DNA of 64,000 nucleotides from Welwitschia mirabilis (taxonomy: Eukaryota; Gnetophyta; Gnetopsida; Welwitschiales). Made by a program: the position numbers and the translations under genes. Below, piece by piece: positions 26,891 to 39,850 of this stretch. The notes below the pieces were generated by a model that did not search any database, had not been told where the DNA came from, and was given only the letters and a program-made list of their open reading frames with translations. The DNA lies in contig JBOZIK010000001.1 in NCBI GenBank assembly GCA_051453625.1, positions 185,051,551-185,115,550 of the forward strand, read 5' to 3'. The first letter of the stretch is position 1. Every line of letters starts with the position of its first letter.

Positions 26891-27518
26891 ATAGGTACAC
26901 TATAAGGAACTAGACATAATTAAATTCTTTATTTCATTGATCATGGTGTTTGTACTCTTAGGAAGAGGTATAATTACTAGATGTTTCTAGTTCAACATTC
27001 CCTTTCCTCATATATTTTAAAAAAAAATTATCATCTAGAAGTTTGATAAAAGGATCTTCAATACAAAAGTAATCTAAAATATATTTATCTTACATGAGAT
27101 TGTTTGAATGTCAATATTATTATTGCATACCTTTATAAATAAGAAGTAATTTAGGCTACAAATCATTTCCTAATTTGTTATTTAGTTATTTAAAAACTAA
27201 TTAGACATAGGTAAAAAGTAATATTAAAAAATAATAAAAATTAAAAAATAACTACTATTTAACTTAGATCATCTAATGAAATATTTCATAAATTTTAATA
27301 AAGAAATAAGTTTGACCTATCAATTATATTATGATGACCCTAAGATGCTCTCTTTATAAGAGAATAATAAAGGTAATAAAAATTTTTATATTACAAAATA
27401 ATAAACCCAAAACATGTGAAGAAGCTATGTAAGAAAGACATACTTTTACATAAACTAATATCATCTCTTTATATATGCTACATCATAAATATTCTAGTTG
27501 ACATTGGATTACTTTAAA
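26891..27518. other. Unassigned interval before gypsy B
   Basis: AT-rich DNA between fragment A and the left LTR of B, with no recognisable motif. Whether B inserted into a continuing copy of A cannot be told. Confidence 0.35.
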
Positions 27519-28834
27519 TATTAACATGTAAAAATTGACATTACAATTAAGTTAAATGACTAATTAACCTTAATAGGAGACATTAATATCATCAATTTTA
27601 TCATAAAAGCATGTATTCTATTGGTTTTTGCATTAATTTTAAACTTAACTATTTTCCATAAAATTTTTAGGTGTATTATGCTCAATTAGAGGACATATCT
27701 TAATTTCATCATCACTTTGCTCAAAACGCCAGTGTTGTCATACAAGACCACTAGCACCACTGGCTTATGTGCTCAAACTTCATTCAAACTCATGTTCTTG
27801 GCATGTTATGAAAAATTAGATAAAATACCATTATGATCTAAATGGAATTCCATATTAGAACTTAATTCCATTCTTATTGACATGTGGAAGTGATGATGAG
27901 GATTCATGCTGTGACATAACATTATTGAGTGGGATGATAATGAAGACACATGGCTATGAAAACATTTGGTGGTAGCTACGACACTCTAAAGCTAAGTATT
28001 GGCATTATTATAAGCATCTTCACCAAATTAAAAAAAGATGAACTTCCCTACTTTAATTGTTATGATTATGTAATGGTCCACCTAATTCTATAAGCCAAGA
28101 GGTTGTAACCATCCTTCACCCTTATCTCTTTTTATAAAAGGGTCTTAAACCCTTAATTGTATTAACATTTGGCTTGGAGAATTGTAGCACTTTAAAGCAT
28201 TTAACTATGATGGACTTCTTTGGGGAAGTAAGCTAGTCTTCAAGATTGCATGAGGATTTCTTCTTCTTTCTTCCTTTGCTATAAAGTTATTCTTATTTTG
28301 TAATATATAAGTTATTTTTCCTTGATCTTAATTCATAAGTAATATCATATTTGGAATGCCTAGCTAAATACTTAAATTATCAATTTTACTTTAGTTGAAT
28401 GAATTCATTTTATCACTTACTCTAAGTTTTTTAATTTCATCGATATTAAGTACTTTAGAGTCCTTACTTTCTATTATTATTTTAAGGCTAAACTATTAAG
28501 TGGATTTATCGTTTATCATATTTTAGATGAGATTATGGCCCATGACTTGGACCAAATGCACTTGATGTTTTGAAGTTTTTTGCAGAAAAGGTAATTTAAA
28601 TAACATTGGATTAAAGATGTGCTTAAGAATAAATCAATAACACCTTGGAGCTAGTTTGCTTCTCCTTTATTTAAGTTAAACTTCAACTCTAAAATTCACT
28701 TCATCTCTTCTTCTCTTTTTTCTCTTTTCATAACTTGCTTTAAAGTTAAAGTAATGTAAATTTAAACCATTACCCCATGTTATTCCTAAGAAAGAATAAT
28801 ATCTAAGTGAAAACTTAGCTTAAATCTTACACAA
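27519..28834 (+). repeat. 5' LTR of gypsy B
   Basis: It begins TATTAACATG (TG decayed to TA) and ends near CTTACACA, ten bases before the primer site. It aligns throughout with 36000-37311, for example 'gtattatg.tcaattagagg' near 27673 and 36151 and 'gcttggagaattgtagca' near 28173 and 36647. Confidence 0.83.
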
Positions 28835-28843
28835 AATAGATTT

Positions 28844-28861
28844 TGGCACCATTGCTAGTGA
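28844..28861 (+). other. Primer-binding site of gypsy B (tRNA-Asp-like)
   Basis: It reads TGGCACCATTGCTAGTGA. It is the same site type as in element E, with different transitions away from TGGCGCCGTTGCCGGGGA. Confidence 0.72.
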
Positions 28862-29479
28862 TAATGACATAATAGTAGCTCATAGAAGCATGACTTTTCT
28901 TTTTGCAAGTTTATACATAATTTTAATCTTTTGAATGGTGGGTATTTATACTTTTTTTAGTGATACTTAGACTGGTCCCTTTTCTTTTATTTTATGTATT
29001 TAGTTTTCTTTCCAGTGGTTGTTATTGGTTCTCTAATTTTATTCAAACTAGTTGAGCTTGTTTTAAAATTTATTTCAATTATTTTCTAACTTGGTTTCTC
29101 TAGGTCTAACATTTATTTGTAAGTTTCTTTAAAGTATAAAAAATTTAAAAACTTTAAAAACTTTTAATTAAATTTTTATTGTATTGTGTTTTCACTTTTC
29201 TTACTATGTTTTTCTTTGTTTTTTTATTTTTGCATTTTCACTATATGCTTAAGACCTTTAAATTCTTTAAAACTTTTCCATGGTTTTTGATAATGTAAGA
29301 TGTGATTTTACTCACATTCATCATTTTTGTTTACATTTTCATGATTCAGTTACTTGAAATAATTTGTGTAAATACTATGAACATCTTTGTAAAAGCCAAA
29401 CCTATTCTTAGTAACGGGATTGATAACACCACCTTTCCTCATTGGTGTTGCCATCCTTTTGGCCAAAACACTATCAATT

Positions 29480-30760
29480 TCTAATAGAACCTTCTATGCA
29501 ACTTGAAAACCTAACTCTCTTATAGGCTTTAAATAATTTCCTCTATATCTTATCTGAAAACCTTATGATCTTATTCTTGCATGACCTGGACTTGTGAGAA
29601 AACTATAAGACTGATTCACAAAATCATGGATTTTACATATCCCATGAAAGAATGCAAGAAATTAGAAACCAAGCTCATGAGGATCCCCTAAGATATTAGA
29701 CATTAATCTCATAAAATAAACAAAATAATTAATAGACTGACTCATTACCAGAGCAACACCTGAATGACTTACTCAATGTTCAAAATTCCTTTACTAGACC
29801 TTTGTCAAACTAGAAAGTGCTTAATAGGTTAACAATCTACTATTTCATCTAAGAAGTGGTCAAATAGCAAGCTATCCTCAATGATGCTACTAACAGCCTA
29901 GACAAATCCTTCATGATTGCCTTTAGCCACAAAGCCTAGGAACACCCTCTTACACAATATCATTACTCATTAACTAGAGGCTAAAATTCAAACCCTCTAC
30001 TATCCAACTTTTGCCTCATTTTCATGGCCTTGAATTGAAGGTTTGTATCTTTACCTTAAGGAATTTAAATATGTTCTATCAAATGTCCTTTAGTACCCTA
30101 ACACTCATCATGCACTTAGGTTTATCTTATTCCCCTTTAAAGAGAAGGTAAAATATTGGTCATACATCCTAAAATTCTTCTCTATTATAAATTGTATGGA
30201 CTTAAGAGTAAAGCCTTCATCTCTAAATTCTTTCTTAATCACAAGATAAATGCCCTTGAGAAGGAAATCATGAATTTCCAATAAAAGGATCATAAAAATT
30301 TCTCCTAAGTCTTAGAAATATTTCAAAATCTATTATTCAAATTTTCCCAACATGGTTTTAAATTAGTACAAAGATAAGTTTTTTTCTATAATGATTTGTT
30401 CATGAATAATTGCAAACTAGTTGAGATGATAAGTGAGGTAATTTCCTTAGCATGTCCTAGATGAGTTTTGGGAGTACTTAGAAAGCATAGATAAGAGCTT
30501 AGAAAAGTGAAATAAACCTATCAAACCTTTAAGATCACATCATTCAATTATGTTAATGAGTGCTTATAAGAATCCAAAAAAATTTGAGTTGAATAACAAA
30601 ATAGATGAACTAGCAAGAAAGTTAGAATTATTAACCAACTCATCTTCAATCTCATTTATGGTCACTAAATCTAAATTTTTAATTTGTCATTTTGATACTT
30701 ATGAAATCTCTAAATGTCCATCTATCCCTTTATTCTAAAACATAGTTAATAAATAAGTGA
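29480..30760 (+). pseudogene. Gypsy B gag remnant
   Basis: The capsid motif ALRFILFPFKEKVKYW lies at about 30112-30160, followed by an NALEKEIMNFQ segment (~30250-30285) and QHGF (~30350), all in the order of Athila gag. The open frame at 30550-30738 holds an NKIDELARKLELL helix and ends with a damaged zinc knuckle, ICHFDTYEISKCPSIP, in which one Cys and the His are lost. The start codon region is eroded. The 680 bases between primer site and gag form the leader, with nothing recognisable in it. Confidence 0.75.
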
Positions 30761-31379
30761 ATGTCATGGAACATTAATGGCAAAACTCCAAAACCAGTCA
30801 TACTTGAATAATTATAATCATAGCTAAAGAAATCATCTAAATTTCTCTCATAAGTAAAATAATATCTAATAATAAAATTTCTAGTCTAAAAATTCATTTC
30901 CCTTATTTTTAATTCTTATCCATCATGATCAAATTATCAAACAACTTCACTAACTCATTGGAGAAAACCCTAAAAGTTCATGGAAGTACAAATTTAAATA
31001 AACTAAAGACTTGAACAAAGAAAAAAATAATCCCAATAAACCATCACCCACATTATTTCATCAATAAATCAAAGAGAAATAGGAAAACTTCCCATGAGTG
31101 CCCAACCAAATCCAAAGGGATTTAAGTCTACATAAGGGATAGAACACTTAGGAGAAACTAGCAGGAAAGAGTTAGAAAATCCACCCATATAAGATGAGCC
31201 TAATAAGAAATTAAACCCCATAGAAAATAAGAAAAAGGATAAGAGTAAAAGTCTATTGCATATTTACAAAGATTCCTTACCTTTTACCAAATAGCTTAGG
31301 ATGGAGAACATGATGAAAAGACAATTAAAGGTTGTAGAAATATTCACAAACATTATGATAAACATCCCCTTTTAAAAAC

Positions 31380-32077
31380 CATTAAATAGGTACCCTCCTA
31401 TGCTAAATTCCTTAAGGACTTATGCATTATAAAAGGGTGAATGAACATTAAGTATAAAACCTTTTTAGCTCAATAAACAAGTGTAATTCTTAACCAATTC
31501 CTACCAAAGTACAAAGATCTTATGTATCGCATAATTGATATTACTAGAGGTTACAAACAACTCAACTAAGCCTTATTGGATATAGGCCCTAGTGTAAACT
31601 TGCTTTCCTATAAAACCTATAAGGAGTTAGTCTTAGAAGGACTTAAGAACATAAAACTTTAACTTTACTTAATAAACAACTTTATTAAACACCATTAGAA
31701 GGCATTGAGGATATCATAGTTAGAGTTGATAGTTACTACTTCTACTAGATTTTATGGTTTTGGACATGGAGAATTTATCAAACCAAATAGTACCTACCAT
31801 TTTAGGAAGACCACTTTTAGCAACCTCACATGCCTTAATCAATTACAGTAATGAATTAATAAAGATTTTCTTTGATAACATGATCATCAAGCTAAACATC
31901 TTTGATGCCATAAGGTTGCCATTAAATGATGAAGAGTATGTGAATAAGATAGAAGCACCTTTTGAAAATTATGAATTTGCTTCTCAGTCTCCCAAAAATG
32001 ATGACTTAGAAGAGGAATTGAGCCCAATTTCCCAAAACAAAACCAACCTAGAACTTAAACCCTTGTCAAATATCTAA
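31380..32077 (+). pseudogene. Gypsy B protease remnant
   Basis: It contains YAKFLKDLC (~31405-31430), LPKYKD (~31500), and the protease core ALLDIGPSVNLLSY (~31572-31612; consensus ALLDLGASVNLLPY), which keeps the catalytic Asp. The open frame at 31754-32077 carries ILGRPLLATSHALINY and a DEE-rich linker toward the reverse transcriptase. Stops interrupt the stretch before 31754. The intact enzyme cleaves the element polyprotein. Confidence 0.8.
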
Positions 32078-32249
32078 AATACACTTTCTTATGGAATAAT
32101 TCTACTCTCATATTAAGAAACATAATTACATAAACTCTAAGGAAGGATAAATAGATAATAAGATGAACTCTTTTAGATATTAGAAGTATTAGCCCTAGTA
32201 TTTGCATAAGCCATATCTATTTGGAGAAAAATGCTAAATCATCCATTAA

Positions 32250-33480
32250 AGCATAATAAAGGATAAACCCAACTTTGAGGGAGGTAGTAAAAAATAAGGT
32301 AATCAAGATTCTCGATAATGAGGTTATCTAACCTATTTTAGATAGAAAGTGGATAAGTGTAACTTAGATTATAGTGAAAAAATTAGGAGTTACCCTTCTC
32401 CCTAATGAGCATAATGATCTTGTCCCTATTAGACCTCCTGTAAAATGTAGGATGTGCATTGATTACAAGGAATTAAATGTTGTGCCTAGAAAGTATTATT
32501 TTCCTCTTTCTTTCTTAGATAAAATTTTAGAACAACTTGTATGACATCAATTTTATTGTTTTTTATATGGATGCTCATGTTATAATCAGATTGAAGTTTC
32601 TCTTAAGGATCAAGACCAAACCACATTCACTTTTCTATATGAAATATTTGCTTACAAATGAATTTCCTTTGGCCTATGTAATGAACCTATCACTTTCCAA
32701 TGTTGTATGATTGGAATATTCTTTGACTTATTATATTTAGATGTCAAAATATTCATGGATAAGTTCTTGGTCTATGGAACCTCATTTATCCACTCTTGGA
32801 ACAACTTAGAATATGTCTTTAAGAGATGTATTAAAAAATGCCTTGTACTCACGTAGGAAAAATGCTATTTTATGGTTAATTAAGGCATAGTTTTAGGACA
32901 TCTCATCTCTATGGAATTAAGTCAATTCTGTCTAGCTAAGTCTCCTTAATCACATACTTGTCAACCCCTCACAAGCAAAAATATATTAGATCATTCTTAG
33001 GTTATGGTTATTACAGAAGATTCATCAAGTATTTTATGAAATTTCTAAGCCTTTGTATGGTCTTTTAAGTAGGAATGCCTCTTTTGATTAGACTCTAGAG
33101 TCTTAAAACACATTTGAAAACTCAAAGAAAAACTAGATTTCACATCCATTACCCAATCATCCAATTAGAAACTACCTTAAGCTTATGTGTGATGTAAGAA
33201 ATTTCATAGTTAGAGTTGTATTAGGACAAAGAATCAATAAAAAGCCAATTGTGATTTATTATGGTAGTAAAACTTTAAATGAAATCAAATTAATTATACC
33301 ATTATATTTAAAGAGATTCTAGTCATTATCGTTATCCTTGAGAAGGTTAGGCAACATATTTTAGGATATAAGGTAATTATTTGCAAAGATCACTTAGCCC
33401 TTAGATATCTTTTTATCGAAAAGGATTCAAAAACATAACTAACTAGATAGATCATCCTCCTTTAAGAATTTGATTTATAT
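32250..33480 (+). pseudogene. Gypsy B reverse transcriptase and RNase H remnant
   Basis: In order: LREVVKNKVIKILDNEVI (~32275-32330), RPPVKCRMCIDYKELN (~32430-32478; consensus R.C.DYRKLN), FTFLYEIFAY, SFGLCNEPITFQ (~32665-32700), and the catalytic box FMDKFLVYG at 32752-32778. In the box the second Asp of FMDDF has become Lys, which alone would abolish activity. RNase H follows with KLMCDVRNFIVRVVLGQR (~33178-33232) and YY.SKTLNE. Stops are scattered through both domains. Confidence 0.85.
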
Positions 33481-34630
33481 ATTAAGGACAAGGAGAGATC
33501 TAACAGATCATCTTTCATACATATTCCTAAATAATGTACAAACATCTTTATGCATTGATGATACTTTTCTAGATGAACATCTCTTTTTAGTCAAAGAAGC
33601 ACATTGGTTTGTGAATATTGCCAATTACTTAATCTCCAAAATCATTCCTACCCTCTAGACCATTAATGATAAAAAGAGGTTTCTAAGTTAAGTCAAATAG
33701 TTTTTCTAGATTAGCCCATACCTTTTTAAATACTATCTAGACAAAGTTAGAGGCTTCTAAGTTAAGACAATGTATCCTTCAAACTAATATTCATGACATA
33801 CTTAAAGATGATCATTATGGGGATTACTACTTAGCTTAAAAAACTGTAATAAGAAAAATCCTATAATCTAGCTTTTACTAGAGATCTATTTTTAAAGAGT
33901 TCTATTGTTTTTGCAAATCCTATATAACTAAATGGGTTGAGGCATGTGCTTGTCATACAAATGATGCTAAAATAATGATTAAATTCTATAAATAAAATTT
34001 CTTAACTTGTTTTAGTTTTCCATGTATTTTAATTAGTAATGAAGGAATGCACTTTTGCAATAAAATATTCAACAACCTTCTTCCTAAATAAGGTTTACAC
34101 ATAAAGTCATAGCAGCTTACCACATTAAAAAAAAGCAGCTAAGTTGAGGTTATGAATAGAAAACTTAAGAAAGTCCTTCAAAAATCAACACACAAAAATT
34201 GGTCCTTCAAACTCAATGATGTCTTATGAGCATACCAAACTCCTTACAAAACACCCTTATGGATGTCACCTTTTTAATTATTCTATGGTAAAGCATGTTA
34301 TTTACCTATAAAACTTGAGCATAGGGTTTACTGGGCAATCAAGAATATGAACTTAAACTTAGAGTTATAAGGAAAAATAGAGTCATACAAATAAAAACTA
34401 AATGAGATTAGGAATAATGCATATGAAAACATGAGAATAAATAAGGATAGGATGAAGAAGTTTCACAATTAACATATCCTTAGGAAGCCTTTCTAGGAGG
34501 AAGAACTAGTCTTGCTATATAACTCATACTTACATATTTTTTAAGGTAAAATAGTAGCTAAATGAAAAGGATTCTTCTTGATAAAAAAAGGTTTTACAAC
34601 ATGGAGTATTTCTCCTTGAAAATCCTAAAA
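33480..34630 (+). pseudogene. Gypsy B integrase remnant with internal deletion
   Basis: The N-terminal zinc-binding part is visible to FYCFCKSY near 33900. The sequence then passes directly to KWVEACA..ND (~33928-33962), so about 60 residues expected between, including the segment with the first catalytic Asp, are absent. The core continues with ISNEGMHFCNKIF (~34030-34072), KTPYG..LF (~34240-34280), YLP..LEH.. (~34300-34325) and the YENMRI..DRMKKFH tail (~34415-34460). The Athila-type GKACHLPVE motif is recognisable but damaged. A short open frame at 33470-33658 belongs to the RNase H-integrase linker. Confidence 0.78.
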
Positions 34631-35973
34631 ACCATCAACCCTTCAAAATCAATTGATACCACTTAAAATACTATCATCTACCTACTCCAATGACTTATGA
34701 ATCTATGAGTCTTATTAATCTAGATTAATGGCCTTAAATAAAATTCATTAATAAATGATCTCATTTTCACCCAAGTAATATTTGAAACTAATTACATTTA
34801 TGGGTGTTTTAAAAAGGTATTATGCTTATTTCAAATGTATTAGATAAAGGTGATTTTACTTAAGGTCTCTAATTTCATGAAAACTTAGTTGAAAAGATGG
34901 AATTTACCTTTATTAATGTTTCTGAGGTCTAAATCATTTGATAGGAATAAGATCTGTTTTGATTAGGCTAATGAGACAATGACCCTTTTAAATGTGCATA
35001 AAAAATTATTATGAAAAGATGAACAAAAGAATTGTAACATATATCTTCTTCAAATGCATATCACATTAATCAGTTAACTAGGTTTAGTTAATTACATTGA
35101 GGCTATGAACACTTACTAGAAATATAGATCTAATGATCTAATTCTGACATGTTCAATTTCATTGAGGCTATAAATGCTAACTAGCAATGCAACACTAATC
35201 TTTTCATAATACAACATGCTTAAGTTTTTTCACAAAAAATGTTGTAACAATGGATGCTCAATGTGATTCAAAGGCTTAAGCTAAGATAAACACATTGGTA
35301 GAAATAAAAAATAAATAAATGACAAATGTGGGAATCAGAGGCCTTCTCCAACTTTTTATCTTTTAACTTTCATACTTGTAATCCATTGATAAATTTTTAA
35401 ATTTGCATAAGTTATTTGATTAAGACTACACTTACTTAATTATGAGATCCACTAAAAAAAATAAAAATATAATAAAGGCCATTAACTTAGGATAGTTATT
35501 TTATTATTCATTGGTTTTTGGGTTTACTTCATCAATGCATTTTTCATCTCACATTCATTCCACATCACTTCAATACATTACACTTCATACTATTTTCATG
35601 AGAAATAACTCCTAAGGCATTAACTATTTTTACAAATAGATTTTCTATTTAGCATTATGTTTTATTGTAAATAAATTTCCTTTTTCCTTAGCTTAATTAC
35701 ATCATTTTTCATAGTTTTCAATGAAAGAAATCTTTGTAATCTTTCTATATTGATATTCTTAAATAACTTAAACATTTTCAACATAAACTTTGAAGATAAA
35801 GTTGAGTTTTGATTACAAGGTATGGTATCTTATTTTAATGACAAAATGTTTCATTTTAATGCCTTAAAATTAGTCATAAAATTTTCAAAGTTACATCTTT
35901 CTCATGCTTAAGCACATTTGACTTTGATAATTTTTCCATGTTTAAACATTTTGTTTTCATCTTTTTGCTAAGG
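34631..35973 (+). other. 3' spacer of gypsy B, no ORF
   Basis: About 1.3 kb lies between integrase and the purine tract. Athila elements often carry an env-like ORF or its remains here. I see no open frame. There is a local duplication: 'ttgaggctat' followed by similar text at about 35096-35125 and 35160-35190. Confidence 0.5.
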
Positions 35974-35999
35974 TGCTAGCAAAAGACTAGTTGAAGGTG
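35974..35999 (+). other. Purine-rich priming tract of gypsy B
   Basis: The end GACTAGTTGAAGGTG directly abuts the TGTTAAG start of the right LTR. It is partly eroded from a purine-only run. Confidence 0.5.
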
Positions 36000-37311
36000 T
36001 GTTAAGATATAAAAATTAACATTACAATTAAATTAAATAACTAATTAACCTTAATTAAAGACATTAATATCATTGATTTTATCATAAAAACATGTCTTCT
36101 ATCGGTTTTCACATTAATTATGAACTTAACCTTCTCATAACATTTTTAAGTGTATTATGATCAATTAGAGGACACACCTTTCATCATCAATCTTCTTGAA
36201 ACATCAATGTTACTCTCCATGATCACTAGAATTGATAGCTTAGGTGCTCAAACTTCCTTCAAACTCATGTTTCTAGCATGTTATAAAAAATTAGACAGAA
36301 TGTAGTTACAGGGTGAATTAAATTCCACATCAGAAATCAATTACATTCTTATCAACACACGGTGGTAATGAGGAGGATTTGTGGAGTAACATGGTATTAC
36401 TGAGGATGATAATAATGGAGACACATGGCTATGACAGTGTTTGGTAGTAGCTACTACACTGTGAAACTAAGTTTTGGTGTCGTCATAAGAAGTTTCCTCA
36501 AATGAAAAGGAGGACAAATTCCCTTACTTTAATTATCATGATTATGCAACTATTCACATAATTCTATAAGTCAAGATCTTATAACCATCCCTTATTCTCA
36601 TCTCTTCCTATAAAAGGGCCTCAAACCATTCATTACATTAATCTTTTGCTTGGAGAATTGTAGCATTTTGAAGCAATAATGTGTAATGGATTTCTAGATA
36701 ACTTTTTAGGAAAGTGAGCTAGTCTTTAAAATTTCTTGAAGAGTTTTTATTTGTTTTCCTTTTCTATAAAGTTATTCTTATTTTGTAATATAAAAGTTAT
36801 TTTTCTTTGATCTTGATTCATGAGTAATATCATGACTGAGATTCTTAGATAACTACTTAAATTACTAAGTTTACTTTAGTTGAGTGAATTCATTTTATTG
36901 CTTGGTATAAGTCTTTTAATTTCATAGATCTTAAGTACTTTAGAGTTATTATTTTTTATTATTATTTTAAAGCTAAAGTATTAAAGGAATTAATCATTTA
37001 TTATATGGTGGATGAGACTATGTCCTATGACTTAAGATAAATGCACTTAATGCTTTAAAGTATTTTATAGAAAAGGTAATTAAATAACATTAGATTGAAG
37101 GAGTGCTTAAGGATGAATCAATACTACATTAGAGCTATTTCCTTCTCTTCAAGACAAATTTTAACTCTAAAATTTACTTCATCTCTTATTATCTTTTCTT
37201 TCTCTTTGTAACTTGATTTAAAGTTAAAGTAGTGTAAATCTAAACCAATACCCCATGTTATCCCTGAGGAAGAATGATAGCTAAGTGAAAACTTAGCTTA
37301 AATTTGATTCG
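36000..37311 (+). repeat. 3' LTR of gypsy B
   Basis: It starts TGTTAAGATAT and ends near GATTCG. The length of about 1312 bp matches the left LTR (1316 bp). Confidence 0.82.
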
Positions 37312-37955
37312 TTGTACTACACCAAACATTATCCAATCCTTATCTGGAGGTAAGATTAATTGAATCCTAATGTATTTTTTATTGAATTCTAAAATTAAAC
37401 TATTTCATTACGTTTGACTAAGTTATAAGAATTTCATTCCATATAAACTTGTCTAGTTAAAGTGGTTTGATCAACATATTGATTTGATATATATAAGTGT
37501 GGATCTTATGCTAATTTATGCATTTCTCTTATTACTATAAAAAATGAAACTTCCTTTGCCTATGTTTTATATTATAATAAAATGACATAGTGTATGCTAA
37601 TGAGATGATGCTTTTATTATTATAAAAAGCTATAATTTTTTTTCTTATACAATATAATTCCTTTTATGCAATTGCTCCATTATATATATCCTTTTTCAAG
37701 TATTTAAATTAATAATATAATATTCTTAAATGGTTGAAAAAGTTAATACTAATTAAAGCTTATAATTTTAAGAAATTAGATCTTTGATGACTATTAAAAG
37801 CCTACTCATGTATGGAATTTTTCCTAAATAATTCTTATATAAAATAGAGTTATAATTACCTATTAATATGCTTAATGTCATGTCAAATGTTTGTTTACAT
37901 TAAATTAATATAAACACTAAATTAAGATAAAATAGATGTGTTTTTCTTATTCTTA
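37312..37955. other. Unassigned interval right of gypsy B
   Basis: By position this should hold the 3' part of copia G on the minus strand (RNase H, tail), but I could not confirm any motif. Confidence 0.35.
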
Positions 37956-38400
37956 TTAATTTATGAAATGTATTAATAAAAAAACTTTTAAATAAATTTC
38001 AATGGGAGTTAAAATAGGTTTTTCTCTTTGTGTTTTAAATGTATTAAGAAAATTTTTAATGTGTTGTTCTCCTTGTTGCTTTAATCTCTCAAAATATATG
38101 TTAATGGTTTTCTTTGTTACATTAAGATCCTTCATATTAAATTTCACTCTTAACAACTCCTTTAACTTATTTATTTTTACCTTTTTCATATGTAATGTTA
38201 TTCTACATCTTCTATTATAAACATATGGGTTTGTCATGTTCATTTTGTATGAAATCCCTTATATAAAGGAATTAATCCTCTTATATCACTTATTAAGCCT
38301 TACTTAATCCTCTATAATGCACTCTTTAAACTAAAAATAATATGTTTCTTTTCTTGAACATCAACTCTTTCTAGTTTTTTGATGCAAATATAATATTTTA
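37956..38400 (-). pseudogene. Copia G reverse transcriptase fragment
   Basis: The open minus-strand frame from 38243 to 37956 (95 codons) contains KINKLKELLRVKFNMKDL, matching the copia segment after the YVDDM box (LK..L...F.MKDLG.A...LG), then a helix-rich KQQGEQHIKNFLNTFK part and KPILTPI (consensus KPVSTPL). Just upstream, an eroded SLKSALQRIKQ near 38330 stands for LKKSLYGLKQ. The catalytic Asp pair itself is not preserved in a readable form. The plus-strand frame at 38002-38220 is its shadow. Confidence 0.72.
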
Positions 38401-38699
38401 AAACTTAGTTGAAGAATGTTTATCATGCTTTCATTCATTCTAGCTCAATAATGTTTACATTATTTAATACTAAGATAATTATTATTTTAGTTAGATTTGC
38501 CACATTTCTACTCCTTGAGACTTGTTATATTTTGTATTATTTAAATCTACACCCTAGCAATCAAATCATAGATAGCATTCTTACATTTATAAAAGTGGGA
38601 CCATCTATTGTAGTATAGGAAATCCTCATGTTTTTCTCTCATCAAGGATTACAATGGAGTTTTAAATCTTGTAAATGTTTAATAAAATGATATTATTAA

Positions 38700-39850
38700 G
38701 GAATGATTAAGCTGACTTGGAAAGCATATTAAGAAACTTAATATTGAAAAAGTTCTTCTCTTAGGCAATACGAATAATTATTCTCAAACAAACTACTAGT
38801 AACCGTAAGCTAATCTTAAGATATCTAGATAAGAACTTAATTATTCATTGAAGGTTTTAATGTTATCAATGCAACTGATTTATAATGATTTATCTTATAA
38901 TAAAATGTAAGACACATTAAGATAATATGAAATATGTTATAAACACAAATACATCAATGATATATGTCAATACACATTAAAGGAAACATCTCTAAATAAC
39001 AAATACAAAGGAACATTTATAATTAACTATTTTCTAACTTGTAATCATAATTATATTACTAATAGAATAAAAATACAAATTCAGTCATAGATTAAAGTAC
39101 CTTTACTAATGATGTAAATATTAACATTGGTAATTTATTATAAAATTAAAGTCTTAAGATTAATAAGGTAGATGCCTTCTTCAATGATAATTTTCTTATG
39201 TTTAGGGACATATAAAAGAGGCTTAGAACCTTATGATAAGATGACCACTTATTCAAACCATGGGAAATATAGATATGAAAGAATAGATTTTAGATCAGAA
39301 AACAATTATGATGTGAAACATTAATTGGATACTTTAATCATAAGATAGGCTTTTTCTTACGTAGCTTAAGGTTGAATTATTTTTTACATATGTGCATACT
39401 TGGTATGTTAAGATAAATAACAACTACTTATTAATGAATTTCCTTAGGCATTAGGTTTAACCACATTAATCCTTAGTTTTTTTAAGGCATCTTTTAATTG
39501 CTTGATTATTAAATTGACTTTTTCTTTATCTTATAAGTCTAATGTATTATTTGATTTGTAAATTTTTTTTGGAATCTATTTTTTTAATAGAATGTTATGA
39601 CATCATATATTTGGATAATGACACTGGTCCTTTTAAATAGAATGGTAAGTCCAAAAGTTAGGTAACTCAAGATGATCTATAATGCAAATTTTAAGCATCA
39701 ATTATTTTTAACAACATTTTAAAAATTATAAGGACTAAACTTGAATAATGATAATTCAATAATAGTCATGGTACCTATAGCCTTACAATGTGCTATATAT
39801 TAAAGTTTATGGAGTCAAATATGTACAAATACAAATGTAAATAGAGATGT
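38700..39850 (+). repeat. Dispersed repeat R1, plus-oriented copy
   Basis: It aligns with the reverse complement of 22200-23340 across its length. It contains no open frame. It sits between the integrase and reverse transcriptase remnants of copia G, so it is an insertion into that element. Candidate LTR-like start TGTAGTATAGG at 38609 is unproven. Confidence 0.65.

Larger units (their letters stand above)
27519..37311 (+). mobile_element. Athila-like gypsy retrotransposon 'B', full length, inactive
   Basis: About 9.8 kb, with two LTRs of about 1.31 kb, a tRNA-Asp-like primer site, gag, protease, reverse transcriptase, RNase H, integrase, a ~1.35 kb 3' spacer and a purine-rich tract. Motifs in gag (ALRF.LFPF.EK), protease and integrase are those of the Athila lineage. 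The LTRs differ at roughly one site in seven by eye over the first 200 bases, so the insertion is old. The second catalytic Asp of the RT box is replaced and a central piece of integrase is missing. The flanks give only a doubtful target duplication (TTAAA left, TTGTA right). Confidence 0.88.

Noticed and set aside
27514-37316. TTAAA/TTGTA as the target duplication of gypsy B
   Set aside because: Only three of five bases agree and the right LTR end is uncertain by a base or two, so it is not reported as a feature.
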